From the NCBI RefSeq assembly GCF_029962835.1, contig NC_080588.1:47661001-47725000 (forward strand): a stretch of DNA of 64,000 nt, read 5' to 3'. The position numbers were made by a program, and so were the translations under genes. Source of the stretch: Magnolia sinica. Its lineage: Eukaryota; Streptophyta; Magnoliopsida; Magnoliales; Magnoliaceae. Position 1 is the stretch's first letter. Each line of letters opens with the position of its first letter. The notes beneath the pieces are model-generated. The model searched no databases. It was not told where the DNA came from and saw nothing but the letters and a program-made list of their open reading frames with translations. Shown one piece after another: positions 33,550-45,597 of this stretch.

Positions 33550-34670
33550 AGGATCAACCTCTGTAATTATTCAGTCTGCTTTTGTTTTTGTAAATGTAAG
33601 AAAATGCAATAAATTCAAAGCAAGCAAGTTGCCAAACAAGTGATCCCACGTTACCAGTAAAGCTACAGCCACAGAAGGTGAACAAGCAGGATTCTAAGAC
33701 ACTTCATTATTATAGCAACATGCAGTAAAGTTAAATTCTATACTCTTGTGAAACAGTAGTAACAGTAATAATAATAACGAATATCCCCAAACCCTTGCTG
33801 AACAGATGGCCTATGCCATTTTCTCTTTCGTTTTCAATCCCTACATTTTTTTTTTTTATCTGTGATGTGACTAAATCAGCATTCCTAGATCTTGATCTTG
33901 ATTTTTTGAACTGTGATTATTTTATTGAATAGATGCCAAAGCCTAAAGAATTATATAAGAAAACAAAATTTTAAAAAAGAAAAAATACAATCTGCAAATC
34001 TGACCAACTATAAGGAAGCTGGACCGAATAAATAGCCTTTGATGCTATCACCCAATCCAGATCTTGATCTTGATGATGGTGATGATAGAATAATTAAATA
34101 TAGTAGCAGTATCTTTGGCCTTGAAGAAAGTGTTTTAATTAGGTATGGTAGATCGGACGTGGTAAGAAGCTATTACTAGATACTCTAGGATACTTGGAGA
34201 AAGTGCTTTAATTGAATCCTATCTTTTATATTCATAAAATCCTGGGAATTTGCTCGCATTCTTGACATGATATATGTATATTTTTGTCCGAGTAAAATGT
34301 AAAAAATAGTAGACACTAAGTTCTGTTCAATTTACCATGCTAAAAATATTAGAAATCAATATCATGTTAAGAAAATATGAACATGTTATAAGTGGGCTAC
34401 CCACTTGCATATCCATATTGTGGACTTCTGGTAAATGAATAGAGTCACACCCTGTTCTTGTATCCATGTTTGTAGCAGTATCTGTATCTAGCCATCACAG
34501 TTCCTCCCACAACACGACCACCAATGCCCCCATCATCTTCACTGTTGTTGTTTTTTTTTTTTTTTTTTAAATCATTTGAACTATGCATCGTTCATCACAT
34601 GAATCTTCACTGTTGTTGTTGGGCCATGGATGCAATTGCTGAAATACATGTAAATTCAGATGGCCCGTAC
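33550..34670 (-). other. Probable intron or 3' region of the SDN-like gene
   Basis: No domain was recognised. It contains a poly-T run (about 34548-34568) and short near-repeats of cttgatcttgat. The exon expected to follow 34671 in the SDN family was not found. Confidence 0.35.
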
Positions 34671-34802
34671 CTTTGCTACTTTGCCTTCTGTTTTTTCAAA
34701 TGCTTCACATGCTGCTTCATAATCCTTGAAAATAGCAAAGGTGGAATATCTTCGGCCTCGAACTCTACAATTGGGCTGCCAATGAAACCCGTTAGGATGG
34801 TG
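34671..34802 (-). other. SDN exon f, RRM C-terminal half
   Basis: 44 codons, phase 0 at both ends. It begins after a tttccag acceptor and ends before gtacgg. It reads NCRVRGRRYSTFAIFKDYEA, then ACEAFEKTEGK, which corresponds to RNP-type strands of the SDN RRM. Confidence 0.75.
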
Positions 34803-34884
34803 CTGGAAATGTCAGAATGAAACCCTTTGGTCTCGGGTTGGTTCAGTGAGGATCTGAACAGGTAGCACATAAGAAATATCATAC

Positions 34885-34923
34885 ATTTGGAGGAAATATT
34901 TTCATCAATTCTTGATTTGGCAC
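34885..34923 (-). other. SDN exon e, distal piece beyond the hAT insertion
   Basis: With one copy of the 8-bp duplication it continues the frame of 37200-37475 as VP(S/N)QELMKIFPPN and ends at a GTATGA donor. The two pieces total 315 bp, 105 codons, phase 0. That exact fit supports a single exon before insertion. Confidence 0.75.
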
Positions 34924-35589
34924 CAAGGTGTCCCATATTGGTATCGGTTGGCGTAACGGTGCCCTTCAAAACCGATACGGATACAAGGGCGTAACGGCGA
35001 TACGGGGGCGTAACGGCCCGTAACAGCGCAAATTTATTTTTTTTACCAAAAAAATATGGATTAAATCCAGAATATTCTAAGCATTCCAAATATGCATTCA
35101 TTTATAAATTGGAACATGTTTATGGTGGTGTAACGGTCCACTCTTTGGTGAGAAGTTGTATTGGATTGTCTGATCAATTTATGAACCAGATAACTTGAAT
35201 TTGACTACAAAATTCATATATTTATTTTATAAATATCTAATTTATATACTTAACAATTTGATATCATTTCTGCCAATAGTTCTTTAAAAAAATGAAATTA
35301 AATTCAGGTAGATGGCGTTGCCAATTTGGGGCTGACTTGGAGGTCCAATCCATGCCCCAAATCAGTCTCAAATTCATGCAATTTATTGGCATTATTCTAC
35401 TTATGAATTGATGAACATTTATTGAATAGTGAATCATGAAAAAAATTAAAAGGCCCTATTTAAAAAAATGAGCGTCTACAAAGTAACAATTAAAACTATT
35501 CAAACAATTTGATTTTGGCACGGTGAATTACCAATTATAGTGCATAATTTAATTGGTAAATTTTAAGTTAATATATGTCTCGTGTATAA

Positions 35590-36113
35590 TTTTTTAAGGG
35601 CCCAAATTAGGCGGGACCCGAATTGTGAAGTGTAGCACACGAGTGTCAAAGTTTTTTGGGCCCCACCCGTGATGAATGTGTTATATCCACATCGTCCATC
35701 CATTTTGCCAAATAATTTTAGGCCATCAGCCCAAAAATGAGGCGGATCCAACGCTCAGGTGGACTGCATCATAAGAAACAACAATAATTAAACGTCCACC
35801 ATTAAAAATTTATTGGGGCTACAAAAGTTTTAAATCAAGCTGACATGTTTGTTTTCCCTTCATCAACGTCAATGTGACCCCATTAATAGGTTAGATGAAA
35901 AGTAAACATTACAGTAGACCCTAAGAAATTTTAATGGTGAGCGTTCTATAACCACTGTTTCCTATAGTGTGGTCCACCTGAGATTTGGATCTTACTAATT
36001 TTTTGGATCATGACTTAAAATGATATGGAAAAATGGATGGATGGCATGGATAAAATATACACATCATGGTGGGGCCACGCAACACATGTACAAAAGCCTA
36101 CCACGCACATTTA
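35590..36113. mobile_element. GTGGTCCAC-family MITE inside the hAT element
   Basis: Family words in order: ggcgggacccgaattg, gggccccacccgtgatg, catcgtccatccattttgcc, tcaggtggactgcatc, tttcccttcatcaacg, gtgtggtccacctgag, ggatggatggcatggat, catcatggtggggccacg. The two halves are imperfect mirror images. The limits are approximate. Confidence 0.6.
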
Positions 36114-36116
36114 TTT

Positions 36117-36733
36117 GAAAGCGGATTACGCTGTGTACCTAAATGACGTACCTGTATTAACGTCAATAAGTCCTGTGGGTCTGATCATGACATATGTATT
36201 ATATCTAAACCATCCATTCATTTGACGAGCTCGTCTTAAGGCTTAACACTAAAAATAATACAGATCTAATTATCAAGTGGACCACACTGCAAAAAGCAGT
36301 GGGGGATTGAACGTCTACCATTGAAACCCATTTTGGGATCACAAAAGTTTTGGATCAATATGAAATTTGTTATTCCCCTTCATTCAGGTCTTTTTGACCT
36401 TATGAACAGATTGGATGGAAAATAAATGTTATGGTGGGCCTACGAATTGTTTAACAGTGAAAATCATGATATCCGCTGCTATTTTTGGTGTGGTCCAGAA
36501 GATCTTTGGATATGATTCATTTTTTGGTTAATGCTCTAAAATAATATCTAAAAATAGATGAACAGTGTAGATATAACAAATACATCACTGTGGAGCCACG
36601 TAACTTTGATCTCCTTTGAACCGTTCGTACAACTCAGAGCTCGAGGAGTGTCAATGCTCATTTTAGCATGACACGTACCTACAGTAGCTATATAGCTATA
36701 GCTGGTGTGTGGTACACCAGTCAATCGGCTTCC
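36117..36733. mobile_element. GTGGTCCAC-family MITE, copy B
   Basis: The ends are GAAAGCGGATTACGC at 36117 and, on the minus strand from 36733, GGAAGCCGATTGAC. The interior is the reverse complement of copy A at 27935-28520. No target duplication was recognised: the flanks are catttattt and gatatcaga. Confidence 0.6.
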
Positions 36734-36809
36734 GATATCAGAAGAAAAAGACGAGAGAGAGGGCTTCCGATTTCAGACGAAAAAGACGGGAGAGGGAAAC
36801 CAAAAATCT

Positions 36810-36811
<2 letters not shown>

Positions 36812-36848
<37 letters not shown>
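36812..36848. repeat. (GA)n microsatellite
   Basis: GA dinucleotide run followed by GGA and GAA-rich sequence to about 36960. The Arg/Glu- and Lys-rich frames there are artefacts of this composition. Confidence 0.9.
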
Positions 36849-36850
<2 letters not shown>

Positions 36851-37191
36851 GAGAAGAAGAAGAAGGAAGAGGAGGCCCGCAGCCGCAGCTGCAGCTGTAG
36901 CAGGGCGAGAAGAAGAAGGAGAAGGAGGAGAAGAAGAAAAGAAATTAAAAAAAGGTATGCTTTTTTTTTTCTCCATTTTTTTCTTTTTTTCTTTTTTTTT
37001 GGGGCCCGTAACAATTGTTACGAGGCGTAACGGGCGTTATGGCCCGTAATGGGCATAACGGCCCCGTAACGTCCGTTACGGTCACAGAATTCCGTAATGG
37101 CCGTTTCGACCCCGTATCGCATAACGGTGTTGACTGTTACCGTTACGTATCGGCCGATATGGCCGTATCGTAACAGATACAGGACACCCTG

Positions 37192-37475
37192 CTTGGCACA
37201 CCAATTGGTATTCTGCGAAGAAAAAGCTTTCTGAAGTCTGTTTCAGGTACATACAATTTTTGAAGATGCAATGAATTAATAAGACCAAATTTCTTACCGA
37301 AAAAAATAAATGCAAGAGAGTCATTCAACTTCCAACAGACATGTTTCCTTTCAACCGCAATAGGATCATCAAATCCATGCTCTATCTTGGCCAGAACTAA
37401 CTTCATTGCAGCAACTACATCATCTCGACAATTATGACGAGCATCATCTCTTCGAACTTCATACCCCAACATAGA
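37192..37475 (-). other. SDN exon e, proximal piece
   Basis: It begins after a tctatcag acceptor with SMLGYEVRRDDARHNCRDD and continues VVAAMKLVLAKIEHGFDDPI, supplying the His and last Asp of DEDDh. It then goes through an unusual stretch (about 28 residues) to VPETDFRKLFLRRIPIGVP. A GTAAGA...AAACAG pair (60 bp, in frame) inside the unusual stretch could be a very short intron. It is cut by the hAT element at 37191. Confidence 0.8.
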
Positions 37476-37673
37476 CTGATAGAATTAAACAAGATAAAAT
37501 CAGTGTTTTAAAAAGCGAATAGCATGTAGTATAGCTTTCACCCCTCTAAAGCATGAGGTGTAAATTTTTAATCAAGTTTGCACTTGGCTGCACCAATTTC
37601 ATGATATTCGACACTAAATTAGACTCTGATTAATAAGAAATCTAACAAAAATTCATAATATTTGGTGCAAGTC

Positions 37674-38414
37674 CAGCATTCGAAATATCGGTATCGCGTT
37701 ATGTATCGCACCCTTGGGATACGAATATGTATTGGTTATCTCATGGGATATATCGGTTGTATCACGTAATGTATTGCTGTTGTTGGAAAAATAGGAAAAC
37801 ATTGGGAAATTGGTTGAATTTTTCAATGAAACTTCAATGATTGTTAAAAATAACATCAATACACACTTATAAATCAAAACATAACAAAAAACAAGTGCAC
37901 ATAATAGGTTTTCTTTTTATGGGGTCCTAATTTATGCGTTGTCTAACTGAATTGATGCAAGTATATTCAAAGCCTATTATTCATATAATTTATAAATGTA
38001 AGAAGACGTGGAAACACAAGCAATACATTCAAAAGCAAGAGAAGAATCACTAGATCATGTTACATACATGTTTGATTTTATGTTTGGACACAGATTGCAA
38101 CCGGTTTGCGAAAAACTGAAAAATTTTGATTTTTTCAATTTTCTGTGACTCAGCCCATCTCCTCCAAATCTCAAAATCGAAGCTCCCAATCCATGATTCT
38201 TCATGCGAAACATAAAAAACCACGGATTTGTAACAATTTGACACCGATTTAACATGATTTACAGGGGGGGAAAAAAGGGATTGAAAATAAAAAATGCTCA
38301 CCGACTCAAACATGTGGGATATATCCCACTACTTGTGCATCTCATATCACACGGGTGGGATACAAGATATATCGTGGGATATATCGGCCGATATCGTCGA
38401 TACTTAAAACACTG
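37674..38414. mobile_element. hAT MITE with CAGTGTTTTAA ends, copy 1
   Basis: Read on the minus strand from 38414 it starts CAGTGTTTTAAGTATCGACG. The other end on the plus strand starts CAGCATTCGAAATATCGG at 37674. The flanks ggtgcaag (37664-37671) and ggtgcaac (38415-38422) look like an 8-bp duplication, with two spare bases on the left. It is the reverse complement of the copy at 52558-53248 over most of its length. It lies in the large SDN intron. Confidence 0.7.
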
Positions 38415-39400
38415 GGTGCAACCAAATGCAACCGAAATAATAGGAGAGGTCAATTATTAAGTATAAAGGTCAAGAAAGAGCAAGGAAACTGATTTAGGGT
38501 ACTTATATTATTTTACTAAAAGCATAGAAAAGTTCAACTACTTTTTATTGAAAATAGAAAAATGCCACAAATCATTGAAAAAATTAATTGATTTCATTGT
38601 TGTAGTGAATAATAACTTGTAATGTGAGTTGTGTGGCATGTAGCATACTCTATGTAGAATGTAGTATATGCAAATTATCATTTAGTGGGCTACATGTGAC
38701 TTAAGCTATTTTCATGAGCTACGCTACCTACCGTAACTATTTAAAACACTGGGTAAAATACATAATCATATCTCTGATGTTTACATGGCCGTGTTAGCGA
38801 AGAAAATCACAGACCTTTAAGCCAACTGATACACAATTACATCATAATGCTATCTGAAATAACTTTCAAGTAGATGCAATTCCTGTGGCAATAGGCTCAA
38901 ACAAACAACAGAACAAACATACAGAAGAAGACCCACTTTCTGGAAAATCCGGTCCATAAATTTAAATGCTCAGTGCAATATCTTTAACCCATCCACTGAT
39001 CTTTGTAATGAGCCATGGTTTAAAATACCCATCAATCATTGAAAATAATTGATTTTCTACAATTATGTAGACATCGAGTTTAGCTAGTTGGGATAGAACT
39101 GTTGGCCGGCATTATAAATTATGTATCTTGGAACAATAAAAAAATTTATTGAACCTTAGGTCAAGAATAATGTTGTTCATCTGAGGAGACATCATAAACA
39201 CAAATCTATTAATATCATTCGTCTGAGGAGATTTCAGAAACACAAAGCTAGATTTGTTGAAGGGTGCTTTCAAATCCAAAGGATTTAAAATTAGTCGAAC
39301 TAGAACAGAGTATATGGCGAGAGAAATGGGATGAATGTGGCGACAGATTGAGAGGAGCATCTTCATCCAGTAAGGGAGATTCTGGGAAACAGCCAACATC
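38415..39400. other. SDN intron sequence, nothing recognised
   Basis: AT-rich sequence without recognised domains. Words such as aaaacactgggt near 38746 suggest another old hAT end. Confidence 0.4.
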
Positions 39401-39774
39401 TGACCTTTGAGATACCAATAAGCACTTTATTGGGGTAGAAAGTGCAGGGGAGTGGAAACGGGTGTCATATAGGAAGGCCAGGAAACAGGGACTCGGCAGA
39501 TCGAACAGGCGAGAGTTATTAGGATATCCAACGCTATTTGTGGACAGTTCCCAGAAGGATGGATGCCGGTGAATTTCGAGAGGGTCTTCGAGCAGGCAGG
39601 TATAGTCATGGAAGTAGTAATACCACAAGATAGGCATTCAGCTTCTCCTCGTGGTTTTGCATTTGTCCGAATGTCGTTGGAAGAGGAGTTAGAGAAGGCA
39701 TTTCAAATGTTGAATGGAGAGAGGTTTGGAGGGATTAAACTGCGAATCTGGAGAGCAAGATATGGGTCGGAGTA

Positions 39775-39778
<4 letters not shown>

Positions 39779-39827
<49 letters not shown>
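39779..39827. repeat. (TA)n microsatellite
   Basis: TA dinucleotide run at the point where the L1 ORF1 homology is interrupted. Confidence 0.95.
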
Positions 39828-39830
<3 letters not shown>

Positions 39831-40840
39831 AGAAAAGCGGACGATTAACAAAAATGCGAAGAATACATGAAGGAAGTTAGACAAAAAGGAGTCTCCTTCT
39901 TATGATGCAGAGACATGTGATAACCTAATCCTAGATGCATGTATAATCAAGTTAAAGAATTTTCAAGTAAATACACGAATCAACTAACCGTTTCCAATCA
40001 AAGGGATTAGGTAAATTTCAATACAAAGATGAGGTCATTCCGTCAGGATTATGCCCCCCAGCATAAAATCGTGTAAACAATAAAAAGGGAGGACCTAGAG
40101 ATATGAGGATATCCCAAATATAGCATAAGTCAGTCCACGGTTAAGTTTGGATCTAATTCTACTGACTAACCATCCCTCTTTTCCGTTCAAACTAGAAAGG
40201 GGGTATCTAGAGAGGAACGAAATGGGTGAAGAATGAAGGGTTCGAGATGAAGAAAGTACGGGTATTTTTGTCGTCAAAAGAAAAGAAGAAGGATGATTCT
40301 TACATTTTCCTGCACCTCAAAGATTTAGAAAGAAGAAAACTTGAAATCGGGGTGGAATCCTCAACACCGAAGGGTCAATCCTGAAACCCTAATCTCTTGA
40401 ATAAAGAGGAAGAAAAGAGATGAATTTCTATTCATTCAATAATAATGAAAATAGATTTCTCACAACGTATATATAAGCTATGGAAAAAGTAAAAGTGCAC
40501 TAAAGCCCCTGAAAATAAGAAAAATAACAAAAAAAAAGAAAAATTAAAGAAAGTGCAATAAAGCGCTTGAAACAAGAAAAAAGAACAAAAACGCCTAAAT
40601 CTAAAACACCCGTGTGGTAAAGTGTGAAATCCGACCCATAGATCTATGGTCAGAGTGTGGTCATGCCGCTCCTGCACTTGTAGCACATTAGAAAATGGGT
40701 CTGATGGACCCAACATCCATCCACATCTACTCCTCCGCTCCAGTATTCTGTTGGCGACGCCTCCTCCTCTAGTACACTCTAAAGGGTGCATCACTAATGT
40801 CCGCATCATTTTATCTCAAGAAATGAATACGTTGCACGTG
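39828..40840. mobile_element. Unclassified insert in L1 ORF1, possibly an LTR
   Basis: It separates the RRM part from the DUF4283-like part of ORF1. On the minus strand there is a TATATA-containing stretch (near 40465) followed by leader-like sequence and gattagggtttcaggattg, as in plant LTRs. No clear terminal TG/CA pair or duplication was found. Confidence 0.3.
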
Positions 40841-43757
40841 GCTAAGGAGGAAGATCTTATAAAGAAGTGGGGGAGAATTCGTCAAAATAGGAGCCCAAGT
40901 TTAGGTCAGAGGTAGAGGAGTAACAAAAATTAGGAAAAAAAAATTGGGTTCGGAGGGTGTAGTCGGAAGAGGGGCCGGAACTAGAAGTGCACATCCACGA
41001 AAAGCTTATGGTAAAGTCTCTGAACTCATTTAAAAATAGCTTAGTTGTGGCAGCTTATTCGAATACTTCAGAAGAAGACATTATGGGATGGTTGGCAATA
41101 CACTGCATTGAAATGGAGGGAGATATAGTCTTAAAAAGATTCATAGGCAATCTGTTTCTGCTTTCTCTCACCAGAAGCAATTTCATCGAATCCATTCTTG
41201 CAGTCGATCTGGTGCATCGAAAAGATATCATCGTCAGCATCCAATGATGGGAAGAATGGTCTATCCTGGGATGGGAAAAGAAATGGTTCCAGTTCTAGAA
41301 TATGCCGATGGAATTTTGGGCCTCTGAAATCTTTCAAGAGCTACAAGCATGTCTAGGGATTGTAGTAGAGATCGATCCAAGAACAGAAGATAGTGAGGAG
41401 TTGTGTTTTGCGAGGATGAGGATTAAGATACAGAAGGTTAACTCTATAAAGGATAAAATCAAGTTTAAAGTTGGGGCTGCGGTTATCAAAGTAGTAGAAG
41501 AGCCACTAGAATAGAGAGTGTATGGTGTGGAAGAAGAAGAAAAATTGTTAATGGCGGAAGAATGGAAACGCAGTGAAGGTGCACAATCAAAGTGCTCTGC
41601 CGGACTATCAAACATTCAGGAAAGGCAGTGCTCAAACCCCATTGGACAGATGAAAAGCTTTTCTCTGGGTTTGATGGAGGAAGTGACATCTGGTGGGCTG
41701 CCGCACAAGGACTCAGCGTTGTCAGGAGTTAATGTAATAGGAACGAAAGAGGGAGCGGGACTTGTGCTTGAGTCGACACGTGTTGAGAATAGTTCTCCTC
41801 CATTTATCGCGGCAAGATGTAGAGGAGGGAAGAGCTTTTAGGTCGAGTTTTTGCTATTCCAATCCTTTGGCTTGTGTGGAACCGTTCACACGAGAGTCTT
41901 CACCTCTATCTGTTGCACATGCCACTAATAACTTAATAGGTGGCACGTGCAAGTCTCTCTCGCATCCCAAAACCCAATAAATGTTACCTGGGTGACATTC
42001 TCTTAGAAAGGGTTTGCGGTGGAAGAATGTCTGCAGTAAGTATCACGCCAATTTCTCTGGAAATTGAAACAGATGGTCAACAAGTCACTGATTTTCATCA
42101 GTTGGTTCCTTACAAAGGCAAGAATGGTGAGTTTCGCTGTGAAGAACTATCAAAAGTTGTGGTTTGGCAACAACAGACACATATCCCGGTTGCAGATGAC
42201 CACTCTTTGCTATAGGAGTCATCTACAAGGTGTGAAGCAGTCATCTATGTTGCAGGATCATTCCTCTCAAGATTTTGAATTTAGCTCGGCAGTAGTGATT
42301 TCGCCGGAGGCACCGTCACAAAACCTTGGTGCAGGAAAGGAAACCTAGGGGAGAGAGGTTACAGTTTTATTGGCAGTGCAGGTAGTGGTTCCCTTAGTAC
42401 ATGGTTGACAAGCGAGTTCTACAGCAGAAAAAGAACCAGTAACAGAGCCTGCAGATAAGTTCTTTTACGTTATTCAAGGAGGTCTCGAGATGTCTCCTCT
42501 TCATCACCAAATAGCTAGAAATGAAGATCAGGGGCCAAGTCAAATATGGACACCAATGGAAGAGTTATGAGGGACTGAGCCGTCAGGTGGTGCAATGGTG
42601 GTATCAGAGGTAGAGTTTTTACGTTGTCCTATCTTTATATCCGCTTTGGCGACCAATCAGCAATCTAGTAATGCAAGTACAACAGGAGAGAGGCTGGTGA
42701 TTCAGGCAATTCCAGAATTAGCTCAATTGCGCAAAATAAAATGTTATCTATGGTGGAAGACATGAAAATAATAAAAATGATTACAATGAAGGTGGCTCGG
42801 TTAGTGCGGGTAAGATTTGGGGATAGGCCTAAGGATTATATAGCTTACTTTGAATTTGTGGAGGAAAGGGGGAGGCAATTAATTCCCAAGCAGGTTCATT
42901 TTAGTGTGAGGAATACGATATGTTCGGACAGTAATAATCTAAATGGAGGAGCCGAATTTCAAAACATGAGGGGTGGGAGTGCATCGGGTATAGATAGTTT
43001 TAAATGAAGTTCATAACTTAGAATGTCAGGGGAATGGGTTGCACACAAAAGCGGGGTCAAATTAGAGATGTGTAAGAGATTCAAAATTCAAATAGTAGCA
43101 TTTCGGGAAACTAAGATGAAAGAAATAGATCAAAGGCTGATAAATTCGATATAGTGGGGAAAGCAAAAGGATTGGGTAGCTGAGGATGTGACAGATTCAG
43201 CAGGACATATTCTAGTGATTTGGAACTCAATGTTGTGGAGTAAAGAGGACAGTTGGTCGGGTGATTATTTGGTGTCAGTTGTGTTGAAAGAGGTTGCATT
43301 GAGATTTACATGGATGTTTATAGCAATATATGGGCCATGTAAACCAAAGTTATGTGGTGAATTATGAGAGGAGCTAGATAAATGCCAAAACAGATGGGGA
43401 ATACCTTGGTGTTTGGGAGAGGACTTCAATGTCATTAGGTTCATTCATGAGAAGTCCAATGGAGAGCGGACGTCCACAAGTATGAGAAATTTTTCTGATT
43501 GGATCTTAAAACACGAGCAAGTCGACCTTCCAATGAGTAGCGTCAAATTTACATAGTCGAATGGGTGAGTTGAGCCGACCAAATCCAGGCTAGACAAATT
43601 CTTCATATCAATAGAATGGGTAGAGCAGTGTCCATTGATTCATCAAAGTGGTATGCCCAGACCTTTCTCTGATCACTACCCGGTATTGCTTAAGGTAGAT
43701 GAGGAGAATTGGGGTTCGCGTCCGTTTAGATTTGAGCTAGCTTGGCTAGAGGTAGAA

Positions 43758-43995
43758 GGTTTTGCAGAAAAGGTAGTGGAGTGGTGGACATCTTTTTCAG
43801 TTTACGGGAGTGTAGGTTTCTCTCTTTTTCAAAAACTTAAAATGCTAAAGAAAATGATATGTGAATGGAAAAAAAAGGTTTTGTAGAAAAGGTAGTGGAG
43901 TGGTGGACATGTTTTTCAGTTTATAGGAGTGTAGGTTTCTCTCTTTTTCAAAAACTTAAAATGCTAAAGAAAATGATTTGTGAATGGAAAAAATA
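43758..43995 (+). repeat. 119-bp tandem duplication within L1 ORF2
   Basis: The two units start ggttttgcagaaaaggtagt (43758) and ggttttgtagaaaaggtagt (43877) and differ at few positions. A third partial start lies at 43996. Confidence 0.85.
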
Positions 43996-44981
43996 GGTTT
44001 TGCAAGGCCGGGAGGAGGAAACGTCAATTCTGCTCTAGGAGAAGCATAGATTGGATATCAAAGAAGAGGCAGGGCAATTGTCAAATGAGGAAAGCATGGC
44101 AAGAGGTCCATTGTGCAAAATATAACACCAAACTGCGGGAGGAGGATATTAAATGGAGACAAAGATCAAGGGCATTGTGACTAAAAGAGGAAGACAAAAA
44201 CACCAAGTTTTTCCATGCTATTGCAAGTGCTAGAGTGCGTTCAAACAAGATCAAATTTCTAATTGAAGAGGGCGTAAGGCTAGAGTCAATGGTGTTATTG
44301 TCGAGTTGTACAAAAACATGTTATCTAAAGATGCTTGGCATTGTCCTCCCCTTGAACACTTATATGTCGACTGAAGCAACAATTTCTTTGGAGCAACCTT
44401 TCTCAGAGGAAGAAGTCAAGAAAGCAATGGCAGAGCTGGGTGGTGATAAAGCTCCGTGTCCAAACAGTTTTCCATTACTTTTCTTTCAAAAATTTTGAGA
44501 AATGGAGAGGGAGATCATGCATGAATTTTTCGAAGAAGGTTTCGTAGCGTCAGAATTAGGGGCCAAGTTCATAACTTTGATTCCCAAAAAGGAAGGAGCC
44601 GAGAGCCTAAAAGATGTCTGTCCTATTAGCTTGTTAGGAGGCCCATATAAGATACTGGTGAAGGTTTTGGCTTTCATTTCGGCTTCTCAAGGTGCATTCC
44701 CGGATGGGAGAGATCGTTGACGGGTCCTCACTAGCTAACAAATGTATTGACTCTTGTAAGAGAAGAGGGGATCAGGGTGTAGTTTGCAAACTTGACATTA
44801 AAAGGGCATATTATCATGTGGATTGGACCTTTCTTAATTATACGTTGCGGAGGTTGTGATGTGGGGTTAAATGTTGTGCTTGAATCTGGGCATGTATTAG
44901 GTTGGCTAAATTATCGATTCTAGTTAATGGCTTGCCGAAGGGTTACTTTTCAACTTCTCGAGGGTTGCGCCAAGGCAAATT

Positions 44982-45597
44982 ATGCAAGGGCATTTCTACA
45001 CCAGGCTCAAGTAGGGTGGCATGTGGGATGCGATGGCACACTCGGGGTGGGCGGCCCGCGGAACCTATGTGATTTGGGGCCCATTTGAGGCAGGTGGCTC
45101 GTGTGAGCTAAAACCCGTGGATTTGGGGCCCAAGAAGAGAGTTTGGTAGATGACCTAACCTATGGAATTAGGGCCTGGGCTATGAGATAAATGGATTAAT
45201 TCATCATGCTCTATCAGTTCGAGTTGTTAAAGCAATTAAAGCAAGTGGTTAATTCTCTTGCATCAAATTGATATCAAAGGGAGAGGTCTCGTATTCGACT
45301 CCTCACCGGGGGTGATTAATGCAGAGGCATTTTCACACCGGGCTTGAGTGGGGTGGCTTGTGGGATGCGGGAGCATACTCAAGGTGGGTGGCCCATGGAA
45401 CCCATGTGATTTGGGGCCCGTGTGAGGCAGGTGGCTCGTGTGAGGCGGAACCCATGGATTTGGGGCCCCACAAGGAGGGTTCGGCTAAGGACCTAACCCA
45501 TAGATTTGGGGCATGGGCTATGAGATAAAGGGATTAATTTGCCATACTCTATCAGTTTGAGCTTTTAGAGCAAGTGGTTAATTGTCCTGCATCAGCA
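44982..45597 (+). mobile_element. Tandem SINE-like repeat inserted in L1 ORF2
   Basis: Unit 1 (44982-45318) and unit 2 (45319-45597) start atgcaRRGGCATTT and share gggatgcg, gatttggggcccatt and aagcaagtggttaatt words with a 337-bp period. Between them, gagaggtctcgtattcgact resembles a tRNA-derived B box, and aagcaagtggttaa may be the matching A box. The insert interrupts the RT between the RQG motif and the following LSPYLF-type sequence. Unit 2 lacks the B-box end. Confidence 0.55.

Larger units (their letters stand above)
34924..37191. mobile_element. hAT-like element inserted in an SDN exon
   Basis: The ends are CAAGGTGTCCCATATTGG at 34924 and, on the minus strand from 37191, CAGGGTGTCCTGTATCTG. 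The flanks tttggcac (34916-34923) and cttggcac (37192-37199) agree in 7 of 8 bases, the hAT duplication length. Both subterminal regions are dense in gtaacggc and cgttacgg words. It has no transposase. The interior holds two or three GTGGTCCAC MITEs and a GA microsatellite, so it grew by later insertions. The same end sequence occurs in a 175-bp element at 63031. Confidence 0.8.
39420..43006 (+). pseudogene. L1 LINE ORF1 (RRM and DUF4283-like parts), broken
   Basis: An RRM-like frame ends at 39775 (PVNFERVFEQAGIVMEVVIP, then RGFAFVRM). After a TA microsatellite and an inserted segment, a DUF4283-like part follows (41000-41510) with MGWLAIHCIE, then MEFWASEIFQELQACLGIVV, then LCFARMRIKI. The remainder to 43006 is a Ser/Gly-rich linker with several stops. 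This is the architecture of plant L1 ORF1, an RNA-binding protein. It lies in the intron of the SDN-like gene, on the opposite strand. Confidence 0.7.

Noticed and set aside
36705..37049. Arg/Glu/Lys-rich and Leu-rich open frames
   Set aside because: They come from GA, GGA and GAA simple sequence within the hAT element.
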